From Clostridiales bacterium (lineage in GTDB: Bacteria; Bacillota; Clostridia; Peptostreptococcales; Anaerovoracaceae): a stretch of 27,294 nt of DNA. The notes beneath the pieces are model-generated. The model had not been told where the DNA came from. It made no database searches and saw only the letters and a list, made by a program, of their open reading frames with translations. A program made the position numbers and the translations under genes. Numbering within the stretch: position 1 is the first letter of the stretch; the number at the start of each line of letters is the position of its first letter. This document shows positions 7,800-16,733 of this stretch, piece after piece. Location of the stretch: NCBI GenBank assembly GCA_012515135.1, contig JAAYYX010000185.1, positions 1 to 27,294 of the forward strand, in the 5' to 3' direction.

Positions 7800-10700
7800 G
7801 CGTATCGAAATGCAGGGATTCAAGTCATTTGCAGAACCTGTTACTATCGAGTTTGATAAAGGCATAACATGTGTAGTGGGCCCCAACGGAAGCGGGAAAA
7901 GCAATATAAGCGACGCGATAAGATGGGTACTTGGAGAACAGAGCCCCAAAATGTTAAGGGGCGGCAAAATGGAGGATATCATATTTGCAGGAACATCCAG
8001 CAGAAAATCGAGAGGTATGGCAGAAGTCACTCTTGTAATAGATAATTCAACGGGCATACTGCCCATAGATTACAATGAGGTCGCCATAACAAGAAGGATG
8101 TATCGCTCGGGAGAAAGCGAGTACGCAATAAACAATAACCAGTGCAGGATGAGGGACATAAGGGAGCTCCTTATGGATACCGGCATAGGTGTTGATGGAT
8201 ATTCACTTATAGGCCAGGGGCAGATAGCTGATATAATAAGCAACAAGTCAGACAGCATCCGTGATATTTTTGAAGAAACTGCCGGTATAGTAAGCTACAG
8301 AACAAAAAAAGCGGAAGCCGAAAGAAAACTTTCATCAACAAACTCAAACATGGAAAGGGTCAATGACATAATAAGGGAGATAGAGGGAAGGATAGGCGGA
8401 CTGAAGGATGACAGCGAGAAGGCTGCATTATATCTTGAACTCAGAGACAGATATAAAGAACTTGAAATAAATATAACACTTAAGAATATAGAAAACATCG
8501 AAAGAAAAAACCGGGAATTCAAGGATGATGCCGGAACCCTCCAAAATGAGATTGAAGAAATCAGAACCTCCGCAGACGAGATAGAAAAAAATCTGGGGAA
8601 AGACAGAGAAAAAAACGAAGAGCTGGAAAAACAGTGTAATGAAAGAAGAGCCAGGCTCCTTGATATAATAGAAGAAATAAATTCGCTGGTGAACAGAAGT
8701 GAAGTAAACGGTGAAAGGCTTGCTTCCATAGAGAAGAACAACAGAAGGCTTCTTATGGAAATAGCCGCATTAGAAGAAAAGCTCAGCAAAGAAAAAAAAG
8801 ATTCAAAGGAACAGTTTGAAAGCAAAGAACGCATTGAAAGAGAGCTTGCCCTGCTTTCCGATGCCCTGGAAGAGAAGATAGCAGATCATGCCGGGATATA
8901 TGAAGCATTAAATAAAAAAACAGAGGAAACAGAGCAACTGAAGGAAAGACTTTTCAGACTTCACGGGGATATAAGCTCAAAAAAAGCGGAAATGAAGAGC
9001 CTTCAGAATCTGAAAGACACATTGAAGAACCGCCGCGTGGAAGTGCTTGAACAAAAAGAAAACGGAGAGAGCCACAGCATAAGTGCAACCTCTGCCCTAA
9101 AAGATGCAAAGGCCAAAAGAGATTCATTAAGCTCTGAAATGGACAGAATAAGAGAAGATATCGAAAAAACAAGAAAGAGCTACAATGATATCATCCAAAA
9201 CGAAAGGTCTCTTGCAGGGAAACTTGAAGAACTGAAAATAGAAATAAGCAGGCTTTCCTCCAGAAAAAAGACAATAGAAGAAATGGAAAGCAATTATGAG
9301 GGTTACAACAATGCAGTGAAGTTCATAATGAGATCAGAAACAGGAGGGATACACGGTGTTGTTGCGGAGCTTATAAATGTACCCGAAGGATATGAAGTGG
9401 CAATGGAGACAGCTCTTGGAGCAGCCCTTCAGAACATAATATGCGAGAATGACATAGCAGCAAGGGAAGCAATAAATCAGCTGAAACACAATAAAGCAGG
9501 CAGACTTACTTTTCTTCCCATGAACTCCATAAGGCCCGGAAGAAAAGAAAACCGGGATGATCTGATAAAAATGCCCGGTTTTATGGGTTATGCAGTAGAC
9601 CGGATCGGCTTTGATCAAAAATACAAAAGTGTGATGGACTACCTGCTGGGCAGAGTCGTAATAGCAGATAATATGGACAATGCTATACTTATGTCAAAAA
9701 AGACGGGCGGCGGCTTAAGGTATGTGACCCTTGAAGGAGAAATAATAAATTCAGGAGGGGCAATAACAGGAGGCAGATACAAAAACAAAACAGCAAATCT
9801 ATTGGAAAGAAAAGCGGAAATCTTCAAAATGGAAACACGCCTTAAGGAAATGAGTTCCGAAAAACAAAAACTTGAAGAGGACCAGTCGGCCATGCGCAGA
9901 GCTCTTGAAGAAAAACTGGTGGTGATAAAAGAGAATGAAGAGATTTTCAGAGAAAAAGAACGAGAATTTTTTGCCGGTGAAAATGAAGTAAAAGTAATGC
10001 AGACAGCCCTTGATGACTTTGAAAACAGCAGCGAAAAATGGCAGAGAGAGCTTGCAAATATAGACAGAGAACAGGCGCTTTCTGATGAGACAGTCAAAAA
10101 ACTGGATATAGAATCAAAAGAACTCGAAGGAGAAATCAAAAAAACAGAAAGAGAAATCGAAAATCTGTCGGAAATGATCGAGAAAGAAAAGCAAACGGCG
10201 GATGCCGCAGGAGAAGAAATAACCGGGGCAAAGATCGCACTTGGTGCCGCAGAAAGTGAAAAAACAAAAATCGATGCCATTGTGAACAGAATAAATGAAA
10301 CTATAAATGAGGCAGAAAAAGAAAAAGAGATAAAGACCGGCGAACTGGAACAGCTGAAAAAAGAAAGGGAAAGTATTCTTTCGGGAGTCAGCAGCAATGA
10401 AGGTCTGGTACATGATAAAGAAGAAGAAAAAGAACGTTTAAGCAAAGAGATTGAAGAAATGGACGCTGAAAAAAGCAGCACGGGCAAAAGGATGGGTCTG
10501 GCTTCTCAAGAAAGAGAAGAACTGCTCAAAAAAATAACAGCATTGCAGGACAATAAGTATGAAGCCGAGATAAGGATAGCAAGACAGGAAACCCAGCTGG
10601 AAAACTATAAGGAGAAACTTTGGGAGGAATTCGAGACATCCTACATTCAGGCCATAGAGTTCAAGAAACAGGATTTTATAATGGCTCCTGCAGTAAAAGA

Positions 10701-11337
10701 AAACAGAGAAATAAAAACAAAGATCAAAGAACTGGGAGAAGTGAATGTTGGAGCGATAAAGGAGTACAAAACAGTAAAAGAAAGATATGATTTTCTTAAC
10801 GGACAGAAAAACGATATTGAGACATCCATGAATGAACTCCTAAAGATCATAGAAGACATGGACAAAATAATAAAGGCAAGATTCAAAGAGAGTTTCGATC
10901 GGATAGCTGAAAACTTTGAACTTGTTTTCAAAGAATTTTTCGGTGGAGGGACGGCTAATATAAGGCTTGATAACGAAGAAGATCCCTTGAATGCCGTAAT
11001 AGAAATAACGGCACAGCCGCCGGGCAAACAGCTGAGACATATAAATCTTCTTTCGGGAGGAGAAAAAACAATGACTGCAATAGCGCTTATGTTTGCCGTC
11101 TTGAAGACAAAACCGACACCCTGCTGCATACTTGACGAGGTGGAAGCTGCCCTTGATGACAGTAACATAGATATATTTGCAAATTATCTCAAGAATTTTG
11201 ATGACATACAGTTTACCCTTATAACTCATCAGAAAGCGACCATGGAACATGCAGATGTGATGTACGGAGTAACAATGCCTGAAAGGGGCATATCAAAGAT
11301 ATATTCTCTTTCCCTTGGGGAAGAACCTCTTATGTAA
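7789..11337 (+). CDS. smc: Chromosome partition protein SMC
   Basis: Condensin ATPase for chromosome organisation and segregation, 1182 residues, as expected. The Walker A motif is GPNGSGKSN (residues 31-39). Long coiled coils extend from about residue 170 to 500 and 680 to 1000. The flexible hinge lies near 510-670 (GGIHGVVAELINVPEGYEVA onwards). The C-terminal ATPase lobe holds the ABC signature LSGGEK (1088-1093) and Walker B with the catalytic acid, ILDE (D1116-E1117). It overlaps rnc by 11 bases. The coiled-coil part is very rich in Lys and Glu, which causes many false open frames on the opposite strand. Confidence 0.98.
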   Translation: MYFKRIEMQGFKSFAEPVTIEFDKGITCVVGPNGSGKSNISDAIRWVLGEQSPKMLRGGKMEDIIFAGTSSRKSRGMAEVTLVIDNSTGILPIDYNEVAITRRMYRSGESEYAINNNQCRMRDIRELLMDTGIGVDGYSLIGQGQIADIISNKSDSIRDIFEETAGIVSYRTKKAEAERKLSSTNSNMERVNDIIREIEGRIGGLKDDSEKAALYLELRDRYKELEINITLKNIENIERKNREFKDDAGTLQNEIEEIRTSADEIEKNLGKDREKNEELEKQCNERRARLLDIIEEINSLVNRSEVNGERLASIEKNNRRLLMEIAALEEKLSKEKKDSKEQFESKERIERELALLSDALEEKIADHAGIYEALNKKTEETEQLKERLFRLHGDISSKKAEMKSLQNLKDTLKNRRVEVLEQKENGESHSISATSALKDAKAKRDSLSSEMDRIREDIEKTRKSYNDIIQNERSLAGKLEELKIEISRLSSRKKTIEEMESNYEGYNNAVKFIMRSETGGIHGVVAELINVPEGYEVAMETALGAALQNIICENDIAAREAINQLKHNKAGRLTFLPMNSIRPGRKENRDDLIKMPGFMGYAVDRIGFDQKYKSVMDYLLGRVVIADNMDNAILMSKKTGGGLRYVTLEGEIINSGGAITGGRYKNKTANLLERKAEIFKMETRLKEMSSEKQKLEEDQSAMRRALEEKLVVIKENEEIFREKEREFFAGENEVKVMQTALDDFENSSEKWQRELANIDREQALSDETVKKLDIESKELEGEIKKTEREIENLSEMIEKEKQTADAAGEEITGAKIALGAAESEKTKIDAIVNRINETINEAEKEKEIKTGELEQLKKERESILSGVSSNEGLVHDKEEEKERLSKEIEEMDAEKSSTGKRMGLASQEREELLKKITALQDNKYEAEIRIARQETQLENYKEKLWEEFETSYIQAIEFKKQDFIMAPAVKENREIKTKIKELGEVNVGAIKEYKTVKERYDFLNGQKNDIETSMNELLKIIEDMDKIIKARFKESFDRIAENFELVFKEFFGGGTANIRLDNEEDPLNAVIEITAQPPGKQLRHINLLSGGEKTMTAIALMFAVLKTKPTPCCILDEVEAALDDSNIDIFANYLKNFDDIQFTLITHQKATMEHADVMYGVTMPERGISKIYSLSLGEEPLM

Positions 11338-11339
11338 AA

Positions 11340-11361
11340 CTGCCGGGGCAATAAACGGCAG
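11340..11361 (+). other. Small hairpin in the smc-ftsY gap
   Basis: CTGCCG (11340-11345) pairs with CGGCAG (11356-11361) around a 10-base loop, in the only intergenic gap (42 bases) of the valS-miaB string. It is followed by CC and A residues rather than a T run, so termination is unlikely. It could stabilise a processed mRNA end or simply separate two translation units. Confidence 0.4.
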
Positions 11362-11379
11362 CCAAAAAAAGGAAGAAAA

Positions 11380-12279
11380 ATGACTCTTGAAAAACAAGAA
11401 AAAAGTTTTTTCGGCAGAATGTCAAGGAGACTTTCCGATGCAATAATGGCAAGACCTTCAATTGATGATGAATTGCTGGAAGATATAGAAGAGATCCTGA
11501 TAACATCCGACATAGGTATGGAAACAACGGAAAAAATAATAGATGCCTTAAGGGAAGATGTAAGAAAGGATCGCCTTGATACGCCGGAAAAAGTAAGAGG
11601 CCGTTTAAAAGAAATAATGATCTCTCTGGTGGATAAAGGGGAGAGACATGAGCTCTCAGATGAGTATCCAATGATCATACTTATGATAGGCATAAACGGA
11701 GGCGGGAAAACTACCACCATAGGGAAGCTGACATACAAGCTCAACAATAAGGGCAAAACAGTCATGCTGGCGGCGGCAGACACCTTCAGAGCCGCTGCGG
11801 GAGAGCAACTTTCCATATGGGCCCGGAAGGCGGGAGTCAACGTGGTGATCCACAGAGAAGGAGCAGACCCTTCCGCTGTTATATTCGATGCCATAATATC
11901 GGCAAAAGCAAAGGGAATAGATGTCCTTATCTGTGATACGGCCGGCCGGCTGCAAAACAAAAAGAACCTTATGGCAGAACTTTCAAAAATGAACAAAGTA
12001 ATAGAAAGAGAATTTCCTGAAGCATCCAGAGAGACCCTGCTGGTACTTGATGCCACCACAGGCAAAAATGCCGTTTCCCAGGCCAGAGAGTTCAGCAGCA
12101 TAACAGATGTAACGGGGATAATAATAACAAAACTTGACGGAACCGCAAAAGGCGGAATTGCTTTGACAATAGCCGACGAATTCGATATGCCCATAAAATT
12201 CGTCGGTACAGGAGAAAGCATAGAAGACCTTCAGAAATTTGTTGCCCAAGAGTTTATAGGGGGTATATTTGATGAGTAA
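11380..12279 (+). CDS. ftsY: Signal recognition particle receptor FtsY
   Basis: SRP-family GTPase at the membrane that receives Ffh-bound ribosomes. At 299 residues it is the short form without the long acidic N-terminal domain of enterobacteria. The N domain (about 1-95) contains DELLEDIEEILITSDIG. The G domain has GINGGGKTTT (residues 104-113), the DTFRAAAGEQL insertion-box motif, DTAGR and TKLDGTAKGG, all diagnostic of FtsY/Ffh. The lack of an M domain excludes Ffh. The ATG has AAAGGAAG upstream after a 42-base gap from smc. ylxM and ffh, which often follow in Bacilli, are absent; der follows with an 8-base overlap. Confidence 0.97.
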   Translation: MTLEKQEKSFFGRMSRRLSDAIMARPSIDDELLEDIEEILITSDIGMETTEKIIDALREDVRKDRLDTPEKVRGRLKEIMISLVDKGERHELSDEYPMIILMIGINGGGKTTTIGKLTYKLNNKGKTVMLAAADTFRAAAGEQLSIWARKAGVNVVIHREGADPSAVIFDAIISAKAKGIDVLICDTAGRLQNKKNLMAELSKMNKVIEREFPEASRETLLVLDATTGKNAVSQAREFSSITDVTGIIITKLDGTAKGGIALTIADEFDMPIKFVGTGESIEDLQKFVAQEFIGGIFDE

Positions 12280-13597
12280 GCCCCTGGTTGCCGTTGTCGG
12301 AAGGCCCAATGTGGGAAAATCCACTTTTTTCAATAAAGTGGTGGGACGCAGAGTCTCCATAGTAGAAGACACACCGGGCGTAACAAGAGACAGGATATAC
12401 GCCGAAGCCGAATGGAGAAACATAGCATTTGGGATAATAGATACGGGAGGCATCGATGCGGGAAGCGAAGAGGTGATACCCGCCAGTATGAGGGAACAGG
12501 CGGAGATAGCAATGGATACTTCTGATGTCATCCTTTTTATGACCGACGGAAGAGAAGGACTTACAGCCGATGACAGGGATGTGGCTCAGATGCTCAGAAT
12601 GACAGGCAAAAAAGTCGTTCTTGTGGTCAATAAGATAGATACTGCCAGGATACCTGCTGACTTTTATGACTTTTATGAACTGGGGCTTGGAGAACCGATA
12701 GCCATATCTGCAGAAAACATGCTGGGCATAGGAGATCTGCTTGACATAGTCATCGAGAATTTCCCCGAAGGAACAGATCAGCAGGAAGAAGATCTGATAA
12801 GGATCGCAGTGACCGGCAAACCCAATGTGGGCAAATCTTCGCTGATAAATGAGATACTGGGGGAAAACAGAGTTATAGTATCTCCTGTTGCCGGTACCAC
12901 AAGAGATTCTATCGATACCCCATTTGAAAAGGACGGAGATAAGTATCTTTTAATAGATACGGCGGGAATAAGACGCCGAAGTAAAGTAAACGAGAATATA
13001 GAAAGATACAGTGTAATAAGAGCGGTGGCGTCAGTAGAAAGATGTGATGTCTGCCTGGTGATGATAGATGCACAGGACGGAGTAACAGAACAGGATAAAA
13101 AAATTGCCGGACTTGCCCATGAAGCGGGAAAAGGCATAGTGATCATAGTAAACAAATGGGATATGATAAACAAAGAAACAGGGACCATGAAAGAATTCCA
13201 GAAACAAATAAACAGAGAAATGGCTTTTCTTTCCTATGCACCTTCAGTGTTCATTTCCGTCAAAGAGAAGCAGCGAGTAGACCGGGTAATAGCCTTTGCC
13301 AAAAGCGTTGCCGAGAGCAGGGCAATGAGGGTCCCCACGGGACAGCTCAACAGTTTGATCGCAGATGCAGTGATGATGAAGCAGCCTCCTGCTGACAAAG
13401 GCAAAAGACTTAAGATATATTATGCAACTCAGGTAGGGATAAAGCCTCCGCTTTTTTCCTTCCAGGTAAACTCCAGGGCTCTTATGCATTTTTCTTATTC
13501 CAGATACCTGGAGAACAGGATAAGGGATGTTTACGGATTCAGCGGAACATCTATCAAATTTGTTTTCAGAGAGAAGGGTGAAAAAGATAATGTATGA
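12272..13597 (+). CDS. der: Ribosome-assembly GTPase Der (EngA)
   Basis: Essential GTPase with two tandem G domains, needed for 50S subunit maturation. It has 441 residues. G1 motifs are GRPNVGKST (residues 10-18) and GKPNVGKSS (182-190), with DTGG/NKID in the first domain and DTAG/NKWD in the second. A C-terminal KH-like domain follows (about 355-441). The ATG at 12272, with AGGGGG upstream, is preferred to the adjoining TTG at 12269. It overlaps ftsY and plsY by 8 bases each. Confidence 0.97.
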   Translation: MSKPLVAVVGRPNVGKSTFFNKVVGRRVSIVEDTPGVTRDRIYAEAEWRNIAFGIIDTGGIDAGSEEVIPASMREQAEIAMDTSDVILFMTDGREGLTADDRDVAQMLRMTGKKVVLVVNKIDTARIPADFYDFYELGLGEPIAISAENMLGIGDLLDIVIENFPEGTDQQEEDLIRIAVTGKPNVGKSSLINEILGENRVIVSPVAGTTRDSIDTPFEKDGDKYLLIDTAGIRRRSKVNENIERYSVIRAVASVERCDVCLVMIDAQDGVTEQDKKIAGLAHEAGKGIVIIVNKWDMINKETGTMKEFQKQINREMAFLSYAPSVFISVKEKQRVDRVIAFAKSVAESRAMRVPTGQLNSLIADAVMMKQPPADKGKRLKIYYATQVGIKPPLFSFQVNSRALMHFSYSRYLENRIRDVYGFSGTSIKFVFREKGEKDNV

Positions 13598-14222
13598 ATT
13601 TTTTACCGGATATGAGACAGATGACATAAGAATCAAAGTAATCACTGTCATTACCATGGTACTGGCCTATTTTATGGGAAATATTTCTCCTGCCACCATT
13701 ATAGGAAGGATCATGGGGATAGATATAAAAAAAGAAGGCAGCGGAAATGCGGGCACCACAAATGTATTGAGGGTCCTTGGAGCAAAGGCTGCCGTGCTTA
13801 CACTGGCGGTGGATGTCCTTAAGGGAGTGGCTGCAGTACTGATAGGTTATTATGCTGTGGGGATCCCCGCAGCAATGCTTTGTGCCCCTTCCGTGACAGC
13901 AGGGCATATATGGCCCGTTTTGCTTAGATTCAAAGGCGGAAAGGGTGTTGCTACTATTTTTGGGGCACTTACTGCCCTTGAACCGCTAATGGGGCTTACT
14001 GCTCTTGCCCTTGTGGCAGCGGCAGCGTTCATATCAAGAAGAGCATCGGTGGGTTCCATAGTAGGGGCAGTGGCTCTGCCCTTTATAGCATGGTTCTTTA
14101 TGCCGAAATTAATAGTTATTGCATGTTTACTTGGAGCGCTTGTATTGTTTTCACACAGAAGCAACATAATAAGACTGGTAAAAGGCGAAGAACCAAGGAT
14201 AAATTTTGGAGGGAAATCATGA
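13590..14222 (+). CDS. plsY: Glycerol-3-phosphate acyltransferase PlsY
   Basis: Polytopic membrane enzyme that transfers the acyl group from acyl-phosphate (made by PlsX) to glycerol-3-phosphate, giving lysophosphatidic acid. It has 210 residues with several hydrophobic segments. The conserved loops are GSGNAGTTNVLR (residues 50-61), GHIWPVLLRFKGGKGVAT in the middle, and HRSNIIRLVKGEE near the end. The ATG at 13590 has AGAAGGG upstream; a longer frame from 13527 would extend deep into der and adds no family sequence. It overlaps gpsA as ATGA. Confidence 0.96.
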   Translation: MYEFFTGYETDDIRIKVITVITMVLAYFMGNISPATIIGRIMGIDIKKEGSGNAGTTNVLRVLGAKAAVLTLAVDVLKGVAAVLIGYYAVGIPAAMLCAPSVTAGHIWPVLLRFKGGKGVATIFGALTALEPLMGLTALALVAAAAFISRRASVGSIVGAVALPFIAWFFMPKLIVIACLLGALVLFSHRSNIIRLVKGEEPRINFGGKS

Positions 14223-15214
14223 AAAAAATAGGAGTTATAGGTGCGGGAAGCTGGGGCACAGCTCTGGCTATAACCCTTGGAAGCAAGGGACATGAAGTGA
14301 AGATATGGGATCTTGATTCCGTGCATCTTGAAGAATGCAAAAAGAACAGGGAAAATGCAAGATATCTTCCGGGAATAAAGTTCAATGATAATCTTCAAAT
14401 GGCTGATACTGCAGAAGAGGCAATAAGCGGAGCTGATATAGTTTTGTTTTCTGCGCCGGCGCAGCATTTCAGAAGTGCGTTCAAAGGCGCAATGCCATAT
14501 ATAACTGAAGATATGGTCATAGTCAATGTGGCAAAGGGCATAGAACAGAAAACTCTCTGCAGGATGTCTGAAGTGGCGGAAGAACTTATGCCGCAGGTAA
14601 AATATGTGGTTTTATCCGGGCCTTCCCATGCGGAAGAAGTGGGAAAACTTTTACCGACCACAGTTTCTGTGGCTTCAAGAGACAGGAAGCTGGCTGAATA
14701 CATACAGGACATTTTTATTACAGACAGATTCAGAGTATATACAAATGATGATGTGGTGGGAGTGGAGCTTGGAGGCTCCCTAAAAAACATCATAGCTTTA
14801 GGTGCCGGTATATCCGACGGGGTAGGATTCGGTGACAATGCCAAGGCGGCGCTTATGACAAGGGGCATGGCGGAGATATCCAGACTGGGCATAGCTTTGG
14901 GTGCGGAAAAAGAAACATTCCTGGGCCTTGCCGGAGTGGGAGATCTTATTGTTACCTGCACAAGTATGCATTCGAGAAACAGAAGATGCGGAATAATGAT
15001 AGGAGAAGGGATGAAGCCTGAAGAGGCCACAAAAAAAGTCGGCATGGTCGTGGAGGGAATGTTCACCACAGAAGCGGCATATGAACTGGCAAAAAAAGCA
15101 GAAATTGAAATGCCCATAACAGAAGGCATATACAGAATAATAAAAGGAGAGATCAGTGCAAAGGAAGCTGCAGAGGAGCTGATGGGACGAGACAGAAGAC
15201 ATGAAAAAGAATAG
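14219..15214 (+). CDS. gpsA: NAD(P)H-dependent glycerol-3-phosphate dehydrogenase
   Basis: Reduces dihydroxyacetone phosphate to sn-glycerol-3-phosphate, the substrate of PlsY, in the cytoplasm. It has 331 residues. The N-terminal Rossmann motif is GVIGAGSWGTALA (GxGxxG at residues 8-13). GPSHAEEV and LGGSLKNIIALGAGISDG, which includes the catalytic Lys, and GVGDLIVTC are all conserved. The ATG overlaps the plsY stop and has TTGGAGGG upstream. The upstream in-frame start at 14090 lies inside plsY and is rejected. der-plsY-gpsA is a conserved Firmicutes string; in many spore-formers spoIVA follows, but here miaB does. Confidence 0.97.
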   Translation: MKKIGVIGAGSWGTALAITLGSKGHEVKIWDLDSVHLEECKKNRENARYLPGIKFNDNLQMADTAEEAISGADIVLFSAPAQHFRSAFKGAMPYITEDMVIVNVAKGIEQKTLCRMSEVAEELMPQVKYVVLSGPSHAEEVGKLLPTTVSVASRDRKLAEYIQDIFITDRFRVYTNDDVVGVELGGSLKNIIALGAGISDGVGFGDNAKAALMTRGMAEISRLGIALGAEKETFLGLAGVGDLIVTCTSMHSRNRRCGIMIGEGMKPEEATKKVGMVVEGMFTTEAAYELAKKAEIEMPITEGIYRIIKGEISAKEAAEELMGRDRRHEKE

Positions 15215-16622
15215 GAAATTCCATATACAGACCTTTGGCTGTCAGATGAATGAAAGAGATTCGGAAACGATAGCCGGGCTATTATCAAAAATGGGATATT
15301 CCGTTACCGCAGAACGAAAGGAAGCTGACGTTGCAGTGATAAACACCTGCAGCGTCAGAGAACATGCGGACAAACGGTTTTTCGGCACATTGGGACAGCT
15401 AAAAAAAATAAAAGAGGCTCGTCCCGATTTTGTTGTTTGTGTATGCGGATGCATGATGCAGCAGCGTCATATAACAGATGTCATAAAAACAAAGTACCCA
15501 TGGGTAGATGTCATATTCGGCACGCATAACATACATGAACTCCCCGTGCTCCTTGAAGAAGGCGAAAAAGAAAAAGAAAACAGAACTCTTTTCAAAAAAA
15601 ACGGGATCATGGAAAGGGGGAAAGGCCTTATATCAGTATGGGAAAATGGAGAAGACATCGTGGAGGATCTGCCGTCTTCACGACTTTACAGACACAAGGC
15701 ATTCGTGAACATAATTTACGGATGCAATAATTTCTGCACATATTGTATCGTGCCTTATACAAGAGGCAGAGAGAGGAGCAGAAAACCCGCAGATATTTTG
15801 AATGAAGTCAAAAAACTTGCCGCAGACGGGGTGAAAGAAATCACCCTTCTGGGGCAGAATGTAAATTCATATAAAGGCATAACAGGATCGGCAGATGTCT
15901 CACACGGAGAGACAAATAACGGTAAGAAACACACGGATTTTGCTGATCTCATATATATGCTGCAGGGAACAGAAGGCATAGAGCGGATAAGATTCATGAC
16001 ATCTCATCCAAAGGATCTTTCTGATAAACTGATAGATGCTTACAAGAATTGCAGCAAACTCTGCTCTGCCATACACCTTCCCATGCAGTCGGGAAGCAAC
16101 AGCATACTTGAAAGAATGAACAGGAAATATACAAAAGAACAGTATATGGATCTGGTGGCGAAGCTTCGTATTGCATCACCTGGAATATGCATAACAACTG
16201 ATATCATAGTGGGATTCCCGGGAGAAACAGAGCAGGATTTTCAGGACACTCTTGATGTGATAAAGAAGGTTTGTTTTGATTCTGCATTCACCTTCATATA
16301 TTCAGTGCGCAAAGGCACACCTGCCGAGAAATATGAGGACCAGATACCGGAAGACATAAAACATGAAAGATTCAGGCGTCTTGTTGCGGCGGTCAATGAA
16401 TGTTCCTCCATAAAAAATGCCGCATATGAAGGGCGAAAAGAAATGGTGCTGGTGGACGGTCCCGGCAAAAAAGATCCCGGGAAACTTGCAGGTCGTACAG
16501 AAGGCTACAAGCTTGTGGACTTTGAAGGGCCATTGTCTCTTCAGGGAGAATTTGTTTATGTTGATATAACAAAAAGCAATACTTTCAGTCTCACGGGAGA
16601 ACTGGATATTTCTCATGTATAA
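15201..16622 (+). CDS. miaB: tRNA-2-methylthio-N6-dimethylallyladenosine synthase MiaB
   Basis: Radical-SAM methylthiotransferase that converts i6A37 to ms2i6A37 in tRNAs reading UNN codons. It has 473 residues. The N-terminal UPF0004 domain supplies C14 (FGCQMNERDSE), C50 (NTCSVREHADKR) and C84 (CVCGCM) for the auxiliary [4Fe-4S] cluster. The radical-SAM cluster is C175/C179/C182 in GCNNFCTYC, followed by VPYTRGRERSR. A TRAM domain closes the protein (about 410-473). The Cys context favours MiaB over MtaB or RimO. The start overlaps gpsA by 14 bases. No clear intrinsic terminator follows before the ech promoter. Confidence 0.96.
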   Translation: MKKNRKFHIQTFGCQMNERDSETIAGLLSKMGYSVTAERKEADVAVINTCSVREHADKRFFGTLGQLKKIKEARPDFVVCVCGCMMQQRHITDVIKTKYPWVDVIFGTHNIHELPVLLEEGEKEKENRTLFKKNGIMERGKGLISVWENGEDIVEDLPSSRLYRHKAFVNIIYGCNNFCTYCIVPYTRGRERSRKPADILNEVKKLAADGVKEITLLGQNVNSYKGITGSADVSHGETNNGKKHTDFADLIYMLQGTEGIERIRFMTSHPKDLSDKLIDAYKNCSKLCSAIHLPMQSGSNSILERMNRKYTKEQYMDLVAKLRIASPGICITTDIIVGFPGETEQDFQDTLDVIKKVCFDSAFTFIYSVRKGTPAEKYEDQIPEDIKHERFRRLVAAVNECSSIKNAAYEGRKEMVLVDGPGKKDPGKLAGRTEGYKLVDFEGPLSLQGEFVYVDITKSNTFSLTGELDISHV

Positions 16623-16658
16623 GACAATATTCAGAACACTCTTAAAACGCTAAAAGTA

Positions 16659-16687
16659 TTGTAATCAAGGGATTTTGCGTGTATAAT
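16659..16687 (+). promoter_or_regulatory. Promoter of the Ech hydrogenase operon
   Basis: TTGTAA (16659-16664) and TATAAT (16682-16687) are 17 bases apart, a good sigma-A-type promoter in the 111-base gap between miaB and echA. Transcription would begin near 16694, leaving a leader of about 40 bases ending in the strong ribosome binding site TAAGGAGG (16721-16728). I see no Rex-like inverted repeat here, unlike in front of rnfC. Confidence 0.7.
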
Positions 16688-16733
16688 ATTCATGGAATTT
16701 TTCTAGTAAATAATAATATTTAAGGAGGATTAA

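Noticed and set aside
9639..10487. Minus-strand open frame rich in Ser/Phe over smc
   Set aside because: It is the complement of Lys/Glu coiled-coil codons (AAA/GAA), which gives Phe/Ser repeats by reverse reading. It is not a gene.
11340..11361. smc-ftsY hairpin as a terminator
   Set aside because: No T run follows on the + strand, and the downstream genes are co-directional and essential, so termination here is unlikely.
11229..12221. Minus-strand open frame of 330 codons over ftsY
   Set aside because: It mirrors ftsY in an antisense frame, is Ser/Ile-rich without motifs, and has no credible start context.
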